In this document: one piece after another, positions 8,901 through 20,900 of the stretch
Position numbering within the stretch: the stretch's first letter is position 1
Layout: every line of letters starts with the position of its first letter
Made by a program: the position numbers and the translations under genes
The notes under the pieces: generated by a model
What the model saw: only the letters and a program-made list of their open reading frames with translations
Database searches by the model: none
Told to the model about the DNA's origin: nothing
Origin: Macrosoma leucophasiata
Lineage: Eukaryota > Arthropoda > Insecta > Lepidoptera > Hedylidae
Assembly (NCBI GenBank): GCA_036365455.1
Contig: JAWQUS010000022.1
Coordinates: forward strand, 3,038,001 to 3,102,000
Length of the DNA: 64,000 nt
Direction of reading: 5' to 3'

Positions 8901-11900
8901 TTTGCCTCTGTGCCGGAAATTACAGGGCCCTACATTACCACCTGATCGGAACACGATGGTGCTGAACACTTCCATTTAGCGGCAATTATATCAGGTAAGG
9001 CAGCGTGTATGGCCCCGCGACTGGTATAGATTGTAAGCGATCTACTCGGTTAAGCATTACGGGCGCGGTCAGGTGTGTGATGGGTGACCGCTAGTGGCAA
9101 ATAAAAATACGCGTTTCCGTGCTTCGGAGTGCACGTTAAGCCGTCGGTCCCGGTTGCTATCGATAGATAGCAGTTGTTAAACCTTGTCGGAGGCCTTATG
9201 GACGGTTTGAAAACATCCGACAGCGGGTTGGCCACTAACCCGTATCTCCACCAACCCGCATTGGAGCAGAGTGGTGGAGTAAGCTCAAGGCCTCTTGCCC
9301 GGCGTGCAGACGTATAATGGGTTGCCATTATTATTATATTAGGTAATGCGGTGGTGCCTACGCCCGCGAGCTCCGACACTGGAGCTCTACCACCAGTAAA
9401 AATCTCATACAAGTATGAAAACTTACCAATAGATTCTTCTTGGGGACCTGATTGTGAGAGAATATGATGTTGGCGACCGCCGGCATGTCGTCCTTGTAGC
9501 GTTCGCGAAGGGCCATCACGCATTTGTCGTATGATCCTAGTCAACAAAAAATATAAATATTGTATCTTTGGCTTCAAGGCTGTTGAAAAAAAAAAACGTA
9601 ACTTCACGCCTGTAATCCCCGAAGGGGTAAATGCATGTATTCAAGCAAACATGCAACACCCACGATTCGCCGGTTACGTTTTTGGCCCATGTAACAGGTG
9701 GCGAGCCTGTTGACATCTCCGGGCACATTACCAAACTTCGAGGTACTGGGAAATTTCCAGAAAGTGGAAAAATCCCAAAAGAACCAGAGATAAAGGACGA
9801 TAAAATATGCTGTTGATAAAATATTGATATATCGATATTTATTTATCACCAACTAGCTGACCCGGCAAACTCCGTATTGCCTCAGAATTAAATAATGTGT
9901 CAAAGGTTTGATAGATATGGACTGTTTGTATGGGAAAATGAAATTGTGCTTTATTACTATTTCCTTTCAATACCTTCATATTTTCGTATCTTTTAGACCT
10001 TCACTGGACTTCCAAAAATCATTCAAAACCAAAATTAGCCAAATCGGTCCAGCCGTTCTCGGGGTTTAGCGAGACTAACGAACAGCAATTGATTTTTATA
10101 TATAGCTGTGCCCTAACTTCGATTGTTCAGTATTTACCCGGACGAAGGCGTGGGCGCAGCTAGTATTAAAGCAGCCTAAATTACTCCTTATTACATCAGC
10201 TATCTGCTAGTGAAAGTCCCGTCAAAATCGGTAAAGCCGTTCCAAAGATTAGTCCCGCCAAACAGACAGACAGACAAAAATTGTAAAAAATGTTGTTTTG
10301 GTATATGTACCGTGCATACATACATATGCATTTATTAAAAAGCGGATATTTTAATATTACAAACAGACACTCCAATTTTATTTATTTGTATAGATGTATA
10401 GAACAGATATCGATAATTCCCAATATTATTAATTTTATTTTTCTCCCGAATTATGTATGTATGTATGTATCTTCACGCCAGGTCCCTAACGGGGTAGGCA
10501 GAAAGTGTAGAGCGCCAGATATCCCGGTTCTGACAAACCTCTCGTGCCTCGTCTACCTTCATCATTCACTTCATACATGCACGCCGATTCCTAAGACTGC
10601 GAATTATGTAAATTACAACATCAGCGTTAACTTACACCCATATTCTAAGACATTACTCGAAACATTACTTGAGTCACACTCAGCTTAGGATACTATACGA
10701 GGACAGCTCGAAATCCATATTCTTAGCTGTATTTTGGCAGTAACTCATGTGTACGGATTATCATAAAAATAATTCGCAAAATCTTGGAAATCTATTTTTA
10801 TAGAAAAATATGGTACATAATTCTATTTCCAGACGGTTTCGACACGAAAAACTGTGAAATGTAAATACTCCTCGAAACTTCAAGGTAGGTCGTGAGGTAT
10901 CTTGGAGTTTGACAGCTGCTTTCTTACCTCAAACGGAGGCAGAATGTCTAGTTGACGTTTTTAGTTACAACTAAGAATACCAATTCCCTTGAGTAAAGTT
11001 GAGTTTTTTTTTTTTTTTTGTTATTATGGCATCGCTATTACGCATATTGCCAGTGTCAAGTAAAACGATATTTCATATTTATGCAGCGTAAAAGTTAGTA
11101 TAATATAGTCATCAAGTATAATATGTAAGTATCAAGTATATAAGTTATCAAGTATAATATGTCAGTCAAGTGAGTTACAGTCAAGTTATTCGAGTAAAGC
11201 GATGGCTACTTTACCAGAACATTTACAATGTAGCTTTGGAGGCAACCTGAAAGGTCGTATTTTCGCACTGTTATTCTATTTCACTATACACGGGCACTGT
11301 AATAAACCTATATCAAACAAAATGCCACCAATTTTATTCTATATAACTTAAAAATACACCAAGAAAGTGAAATAAAATAAGAGCACCATACGCCTCTTTC
11401 AAGGTTCCCGCCAAAACTCCTAAAGTTGAGTTAAGGTCAAGGTGACGACTTAGATTATGGGTGATAGACTTACCCAATTGGAAGTTGCTCTCCACCTGGT
11501 AATACTGTTTGAGCAGATCATGGACGGCCGCCTTCATTCGTCCGCGTATACCGTTCCTGAAAACGCCATAAGATATATTAATAAAAAGTAAAAACAGGCC
11601 AAGTGCGAGTCTGACTCGCGCACGAAGGATTCCTCCGTACAAAAATAATTATTAATTATTAATAATTATTAATTAAAATAAAATAAAAAGTTTTTATATT
11701 AAATGTTTGTTTTTCTCCCGGATTTAGACAGCTAAGAGGTATGTATGTATGTATCTTTACGCCAGGTCCCTAACGGGGTAGGCAGAAAGTGTAGAGCGCC
11801 AGATATCCCGGTTCTGACAAACCTCTCGTGCCTCGTCTACCTTCATCATTCTCTTCATACATGCACGCCGATTCCGAAGAGGTGGTAACCCTATTGGTGG

Positions 11901-14900
11901 TCTTACCTATATCGTTGTACCAGAACAACGAGCGCTTGAGTACTCATGAAGAACACATCTCGGTCAGCACGTTTCGCCAAAGACGCCGCGTGACTGTAAC
12001 AAAAAATAACTTTATCGCTCTACAGAACCGAAATAAGCCGAAGTCTCTTTCCTTTTTTTATTTTTTTTATTTAATAAAAGTTGCAAACAAGCATGCAGTT
12101 CACATTGCTGTTAAGTGATGACTGCAGCCTATAGACACCCACACAATGACCAGAGGTCAGAATGCAGATGCGCTGCCACTCCTGAGGCATTAGGTGTTAT
12201 GCCTCTGTGCCGGAAATTACAGAGCCGTACATTACCACCTGACCGGAACACGATAGTGCTGAACACTACCATTCAGCGGCAAGTATATTAGGTAATGCGG
12301 TGGTGCCTACGCCCGCGAGCTCCGTCACTGGAGCTCTACCACCAGTAAAAAGATTCTTCCTAGGTTCGATGTGCAATATTTTTTATTGAGCACTGTTATA
12401 AAGTGTAAAAAAAAAATATAGTGATAGTAGGTCATTTCTGTTATCCAAGATCGGGTTGCGGAGAAGACGAAACTATGATTTTTTCCCGATTGATAAGTTT
12501 TTTTTTTTTATTTTATGGTTCGGCAAACAACTTCACAGACATTTCTACTGATGGTGTAGAGATCCAGTGACGGAGCTCGCGGGCGTAGGCACCACCGCAT
12601 TACCTAATATACTTGCCGCTAAATGGTGTTCATCACTATCGTGTTCCGGTCAGGTGGTAATGTACGGCCCTGTAATTTCCGGCACAGAGGCATAACACCT
12701 TAAGCCTCAGGAGTGGTCACGCATCTGCATTTTGACCTTGGTCTTTGTGTGGGTGTCTATAGGCTGCAGTCATCACCTAACATCAATGTGAACTAAATGA
12801 AAGTTTGCCACTTTAAAAAAAAATCATTAAAAACAAAGCACTCACTGATCAATAACGCTCGCTATCTGCTGGGATGGGAACTGCGCAAGTACACTGGTGA
12901 TGTTCCTCTCGTACAGCGCCATCAGTTTGCGGACCTTCTTCTCAACCGCGATCGGGATGCGCCCGGACGTCGACGAGAGCACCTGAGGCAGAGAATATGT
13001 AATATTTTTATGCAATTGAAGTGGAAAACAAGCTTGCAGTTCACATTGATGTTAAGTGATGACTGCAGCCTATAGACACCCACAGAAAGACCAAGGTCAA
13101 AATGCAGATGCGTTATCACTCCTGAGGCCTAAGGTGTTATGTCTCTGCGCCGGAAATTACAGGGCCATACATTACCACCTGACCAGAACACGATAGTGCT
13201 GAACACTACCATTTCACGGCAATAATACTACGTATAGAATGGACACTTCGACGTCCCGCCCGATTTCCCCGCCTCACCCAATCTCCTCCCCTCTTATGGG
13301 CGACGGTTGATATTCTCTACGTGCTACGCACACAGGTGCACGTGTAAATACACGTCACTGATTGATGTCTGTGTAATAGAGACCAAATTAAGCGTTTGTA
13401 TGGAATTTTGGCGGAGTGTCCTCGATGTGGTTATACTACGCGCGAAAAAATTAAGAGTGAATTTTTACGATGCGCGCGCATGTATACTGTTGACGCGAGC
13501 CTAGGTAAGTAAAAATTAGGTTTGCAGCATATCTGGATTAACGAAATGATTCTGCAGTGGGATCCTAACTATTTTGACCCCACCATCAGAAAGTTCTCAA
13601 CCTATTTTTGTTCATAGTAAATCAATATTGGTCTTCCTGGGCAACCATTTTTAATTTCCCTTCTATATAATATTACTAGCTGTGCCCGCGTCTTCGTCCG
13701 CGTGATAATTAATGATTGTTCAGTATCTACCCGGACGAAGTCGCGGGCACAGCTAGTATAAAAGTAGTTACTCCTTATGACATCAGCTATCTGCCAGTGA
13801 AAGTCCCGTCAAAATCATCGGTGCAGCCGCTCCCAAGATTAGCCCCGCCAAACAGACAGACAGACAAAAATTATAAAAAAATGTTGTTCTGGTATATGTA
13901 CCGTATAGACATACATAAGCATTTAGTAAAAAGCGGTTATTTTAATATTACAAACAGACACTCCAATTTATTTATTTGTATAGATAAATGCGAAAGTAAC
14001 TCTGTCTGTCTGTCTTTTACCTTTTCTTTGGTACTGAGATAGAGCTGACTTTGAGAAAGAACATAGGCTTAGTTATTTACAAAACGACAATCACGCGGGC
14101 GAAGCCGCGGGCAACAGCTAGTTCTCAATAAATTTAATTAAAAATGTCTTATAGAGTCAAATTACCTCTTGCAACTCCAATAACGGCAGGGAAGGGTCCC
14201 GGAGGCTCTGCATGAACTTTTCCACCACTTCGCGGAGCCGCGGCGTGTTGTACGGCTCCGGGAGACAGTAACCTGTAACATGAATGTTATACAGGGTTAA
14301 TTTAAATTAGCGCACAACCTCCTGCAGGCAGCCTCTCTAGATCAATCCCAACAACATTTGTTCTATTTAAAGAAAAATGGAAAGAAAAATTTGACTTCAG
14401 GCGAGACTCGAACTCGCGACCTACTGGGAATCTAGTCCAGCCGCTCTTCCAATTGAGCTACTGAAGTCCTGCCCTTTCTTCGCATTCGCATTTGTTTTAT
14501 CTACATAGGCCCCAAGCGTCGGCTGTATTATTATTATGTCTCTCGTCAGCACGGGGTCCAATTTGAACCCCGGACCTTTGTCAGGCTTGCGCGGGGACAT
14601 GGGGGTCCAACACATAGAGGCCCTTTCGAGAATTTTGATCTACTTTGTAATGGGTTATATTCGGCGGGACCTCTCTCTGGCTGCATCAATAGTTAATACA
14701 GAAACAGACAGACCCAGCAGAATATAATGGGACTATTGTAATGAAAATGACTTGCCAAACTTTGGGCTATGTGGGTGAACTGGGGGGACTAGATGGCTGG
14801 GCCTATGGAGTGAGATCCGGCACCTGCCTATATTCAACATCTCACATTATCGAATCCTACTTTAGGCAGGTGGTGACTCGCCTCTCCTCGGTGGGCCCCC

Positions 14901-17900
14901 CAAATAGCCTACCCGATGGTCGACGGGGGGCAACACTGTTGAGAGAGGCTGGGGGTGTCGAGAGGTGTGGCCCCGGTTTCACCATCACGAGCGAGTAATC
15001 TCGAGCTCGGAGCGAGCTTCCCCGCTATTATGCCTTTAGACACTTCCACCCCCGAGTGTATGGCTCTTGCAGAAATTTAGACAACAGCCTATTATCTAAA
15101 TTTCTGCAAATGCCATACCTCTAGCGCCCCACTCTGACCGGCCAATGAAGGCAAGCCAGAGGTGAGAGACCTGATGCTCTGTCCGGCCGTACCTCTGTGT
15201 GGCGGACGAACAGTTCTCTCGGAGGAACTCGAGATGATGGTAGGGGGTGGTGTCGCTACTCACCAACAGCTCGCCACAAGCTGCTCTGCCCCCTTATTAT
15301 TATTATTTTCAACCATGGCCATGTTGAACATGGTTGAAAATAATAAAATCGTTTGAATTAAATGTGGTTATAACTCTAAAATATATTCTTGAATAAATTA
15401 ATTGTATTTTTTTCGGCTTCTTCTTTAATTCACCCATTTTTTGAGGACATGTACGAACCAGAGCCGAACTCGCAACATCTCCTTTTCGTCACCCTTAAGT
15501 TCTTCTATCTCATACGATTTTTCATAATTTTTGTATCTTTATATACCATTTTCAAGTCGTTTTCACGTGATACGATACAAAGCAGTGAATTCATAGCTAG
15601 TCATAATCACTTTTGTATAAAATTTAACTCACCAGCCAAAGTGTTCTCCAAAATGGATCTGTATTTGTTGTGAGCATAGTTCAACTTCTCGGAGAGCTGC
15701 GGGTTGTCCTCCATGGGGAACTGGCCCTTGTAGGGCTGCGCCGTCGTCACCAGCGACGGGTCGTCTAGTTCTGGTGGCGGAAATTGTCATTGGTTAAACA
15801 TAATAATATGGAGTGTGAAGAGTAACGTCCTATATAAATAAATAAATATATAATAACAATAAATAAATAATATCGCAAAGGATCTCGACCAACACCTTAA
15901 GAGACTCGCGTTGGGCGGCTGGGTCAAGGGTTTGATGCAGAAGGCTGTACTCCTCGACACGGCACGAATAGCGAGGAGGTTCCTTTCTCTGTGTCCGTAA
16001 CCACCGGTAGCTGGGGCCCTGTACCCGGTGCCGGCGGCAAGCTATTTTTTTTTTTATATATTTTTGTTTTTTGTACTTATATATGGTCTAAAATATTTAA
16101 TAAGTTTTAACATAAATGAGTAGTATAATAAATAAATAATATTAATAATAAATAAATAATAATAATAAATAAATACGCTTACACTTACAGCCCCACACTA
16201 AGCGGGGGTTGCACCAAGATATTTAAAAGATGTTAAAGTTAAAAGTTATTGTAATATTTCACATCCTTCTCTAACTTAAAGAAATCTGATAGTTAGAGAA
16301 GGATGTAAAATGTTACAATAACTTAAACTTTAAGATAAAAAAAAATATTTGCCTTGTTTTCACAGCTAGGTAAATTCGAAATGATATCAACTTACCCAGG
16401 TTACCAATCAATGAGCCCATATCAAGAACAGCGCCAGGTCTGAGCGTCCAGGTGATCTTGCCCGACTCCGGGGCAGAGAGAGTCATCACCATTTTCATCA
16501 CCTGATGATGAGAACAGTCTATTACTTTATATATACAACAATTAACACAATGAGATTGTTTCGAAATACATATTTAAAACACGAATTCGAACTGAGGCTC
16601 CATATTAAGAGACAGATCCCATGCAGTTTAGTATGAAAGAAAAAGTCTATTAAATTAAAACATATATTTCACTAGTTCCTTAGTTTCTTTCTAAACGACC
16701 ACGGCTAGTTCAAACAACCACAAACGACTCGGTCTACTCCCGTCTTCTTAAGGTCTACTCGGTGTAATCAGGTCTTCTTAAAGTTTACTCGGTCTACTCA
16801 CCTCAATCTTAGCATAAAACTAGTCTTTATCTATATAGTCTCCATCTTCAACCAAAGTATTGATCGTATTTGATAACGTGCGTCTACTATTAAAACAAAC
16901 TATTATGACCTTGGATCTACTTCGGGTCTACTCACCTCAATCTCAGCGTAAGGCTGGCCTTTATCTACATGCCCTCCATCTTCTACCAATGCATTGATCA
17001 GTTTTCCGGCAGATGGCGCTCGTAGTTTTGAAGGGTCTTTCTCCTTCTCAAAGACTACAGTCTGGTTGCCGATGACTATTCTGTATTTGTCCACTTCGTC
17101 TTTAAGGTATGTGGTGTATGAGGCACCGTCGATGGAAAGGAGGGATCCTGGCAAGAAAATTTAAAAAAAAAACTATTAAACTGTCTCAATAGCCTAGTGG
17201 TAGCTGGCCACTACTACTACGCTAGCGTCTTGGGTTCGTTTTCCGGGTCGGGACTATCAGAGATAACGGTGTATATCTCTGGTTCTATTGCGATTTTTCT
17301 ATTTTAAGGAAGTTTCCCAGGACCTGAGTTTAATAATGTGCCCGTTTTCAACAGGCTCGCATAACGCTAGGTCTACTCGGTCTACTGAGACTACTGACTA
17401 CATTCAATATATATTTTCCTAATCGATATTGAATTTCAACATTTTACGCAAGGTCTACTCGGTCTACTGGCTACATTCAAGTAGTATTTTTAAAATCATT
17501 ACTTAATTTCAATTCTAAATAAAATTTTAACGCCAGGTCTACTCGGTCTACTCACCGCCATCGGTCATCCGATGCACCTCCAGCTCCTTGAAGCTCCCAT
17601 TCATGGCCAGGAAGAAGGAAGTGGGTCCGGACTTGGTGGCCGACACTTTGTATTTGTGACCGCTGTGGATAAGCTCCACCTCCACCGAGTTGGATAGCTG
17701 GTTCGATCCTTGGATTTGACCTCTGCAAAGATAGAGAATAGTGTGTGTGATTTCAATTTCAATATTAAACCAAAAAAAGTAATAATTCACCGACCCAAAA
17801 AATTTTACGCATGGGTGTAGGACTCACAGGTTCGATTCCTGCCCGAAGTCAAAATGTTCTTTTTTCTTTAATTTCCAAAAAATAAATAAAAATGGATGCT

Positions 17901-20900
17901 CCGATGGTTCGGGCATATAGAAAGAATTTCGAATGAGCGAATGACTAAATAGATATACAATGCGAATGTGGCTAGTTGCAGAGGCCCAGGAAGACCTAGA
18001 CTGACCTACCATGACCAAATAGGTCGAGTACAGTCTGAGGGTGGGGTCAAAAGTCTTAAGACAGGCATTATACGCGTTTTTGCGCGCATGCGTAGTACAA
18101 AGCTTGAGAAGACGCATCACAACAACCGTGGTGTTTTTAATATGTGAACGTATTTTACGTGTGTTAAGTTTCTTCATATTTTTTTTTACATTCGTCTCAT
18201 TATCTTGAAGACAACATTTTCGAAGGTTTCACTTCTACCATATGAATTGTACAAAGGTTTTTTTTTTTTGGTACGGTAACCTAAAAATAAAATTTTTGTA
18301 ATATATTTGTTTTTTTTCAACAAGACATGCGAGTGAAATTAAGAAAAAATGGAAAGAAATACTCGCCTTCTCGAAGTTTTTTTTTATTTCTTTCCATTTT
18401 GACAAGCTGCCGAAGTCCCACCTTCTCGAAGTTTGTGGACTTCGGCTGCTTAGTGGTGGGACAGCTGGACTGGATATCCCGACGTCGCAGGTTCGATTCC
18501 TGCCCGAAAGCGTTTTTATTTCCATTTTTTCTTAAATTTCTAGTTAAAAAGTTTGTACTCACTTCTCTAGAGCACTCCTGAACTCCTGGAATTGCGCGGT
18601 GGTGATGCTGTCTGCGATGAGAATGGACCCACAAATCACGCCCAACATCACATCTGGCTTCTCCGATTGGACCTGGAAGCACCAATATTATTTACTAGTG
18701 TTTGCCCGCGACTTCGTCCTTAATCATTACAAATTGTAGCCTATATGTTATTCCAACGTATAACCTATATTACTATAAAATTTCATTCAAACCGGTGCAG
18801 TAGTTACAAAGATTAACAAACATCCATTCATACTCACAATCTCTCGCAATTATAATATTAATAAGTAATATTAATTAATCAAAAAATGTTTCATATTATT
18901 ATTAATCAATTAAATCTATAAAATAAAAAATAGATTTAATTATGTACATACATACATAATTAAATATATTTTTTATTTTATCGTCATTCTCTACTTTTAA
19001 CCGGTTTGACGACCCGATTAGTCCAGCGGTGTGAGATGACCGTTTGATTCGAAGGGTCACGCGTTCAATCCCCACACCGGGACAAATATTTGTATGGCCT
19101 ACAGATTTTTTTTTTCGGGTCTGGGTGTTTGTATGTGTACAACGGCACCCACGACACAGGTTGATACTTACTGTGGGGCTGTGAGTGTAAGCGTATTTTT
19201 TTTCTATTATTTTAGTGTTGCACCTACATCGTTGATTTCTACACAACCCAATGGTTGACTGGTAGAAAACGCCTAGTGGCGTTAAGTCCGTCATTTGTAT
19301 CTTTTAAGTGCATAAAAGTATAAATAAATAAATATTAGTAGGATATAACATTTTATTGATTAAAGATATGCAGCTCAATATTGGCTACAAAAAAAAATAC
19401 CCTCTCAGCGATGAGTGCATCCAGCCAGCTGGTGTCGATGGTGTTGTCCTGGAAGGCCGGCGTCTCCAGGAGGGTGATCAGGTACTCCACCGTGGTCCTG
19501 AAGTCGCCGCGGATGCTGAGCTCCTTGAGGGCTATCACCAGGTTCCTGTACAAACATATTTGGGCATGATTAAATTTTTTTGTTATATCTGAATCGGGCC
19601 AGTAGTTCCTGAGATTAGCGCGTTCAAACAAACAAACTCTTCAGCTTTATAATATTAAGTAACTTCACGCCTGTAATCCCCGAAGGGGTAGGCTGAGGTA
19701 AATGCATGCATTCAATCATACATGCAAACACCCACGACTCGCCGGTTACGTTTTGGCCCATGTAACAGGTGGCGAACCTGTTGCCATCTCCGGGCACATT
19801 ACCAAACTCCGGGGTACTGGGAAACTTCCAGAAAATGGAAAAATCCCAATAGAAGCAGAGATAACGGATTTTAAACCGTTATCTCTAATATCCCCCGACC
19901 CGGGAATCGAACCCAGGACCTCCAGCGTAATAGTAGTGGCCTGCTACCACTACGCTACTGAGGCAGTCGGCGAACTCGTGCAGGCCTCCCGATGCCGCCA
20001 CACTGAAGTACCACCACACATTCTCTGGTCCCCGGTCTCCTGGCATACTCACCCTCTGGCCTGCTCCCTGGTCTCGCCCCAGGAGAAGCAGTGTCCGAAC
20101 TGGGAGTCGGCGAACCGTGCAGGCCTCCCGATGCCGCCACACTGAAGTACCACCACACATTCTCTGGTCCCCGGTCTCCTGGCATACTCACTCTCTGGCC
20201 TGCTCCCTGGTCTCGCCCCAGGAGAAGCAGTGTCCGAACTGGGAGTCGGCGAACTCGTGCAGGCCGCCCGATGCCGCCACACTGAAGTAGCCCCACACGT
20301 TCTTCGACGACCTGAAGTTCAGCTCCTGCACCGTGCCTGACGATGGTTTAAAGCCTGCGAATCAAATGGATCTATCAAGGAATGAATCTATTTTTACTCT
20401 TTATTTTATTTTAAAGTAAAATGGAAAGAAAAATTTGACTTCAGACGAGACTTGAACTCAAAACTCGAAAAAATTTTCTTTCCATTTTACTTTAAAATAA
20501 AATATATTTCACAAGCATGTGTTAATGCGAAATAATATAAAACTATTTTTACTTTTTGTTATCAGTTTGTAAAGGGGAAATGAGACATTCTACTGATATA
20601 CTTTTTACATTAGTTTATTACATTTAGTTTTATCTTAGTGATATTCTTGATTTTACATATATTTTTTATCTTGTTTGACATGTATATCAATTGTTATTCC
20701 TTTTAATTTATTTTGTTTGTTTATGACGTGTCATAAGAGGTGCCTGTCACCCTAAATGAATAAATGTTTTTCTGATTCAAGTAACTTCTTTACGTACAAT
20801 AGAGTAGGGAATGAGCTGGCAAATGAGACATTCTACTGATATACTTACCTACATCTGTATATTATATTTAGTTATATAATAAATAATAATGGCAACCATT

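Noticed and set aside
9050..9607. 185-codon minus-strand protein over ACC exon 23
   Set aside because: It runs through a splice border, an S2 head and an antisense 5S-derived SINE; only the exon part is real coding sequence.
17367..17552. CRISPR-like repeat array
   Set aside because: Three units of diverged AT-rich intron sequence next to a splice donor in a eukaryotic gene; spacer-repeat structure is absent.
19955..20296. 113-codon minus-strand protein with internal repeats
   Set aside because: It is the wrong frame through the tandem copies of ACC exon 12, so the repeats in it are the duplicated exon, not a protein repeat.
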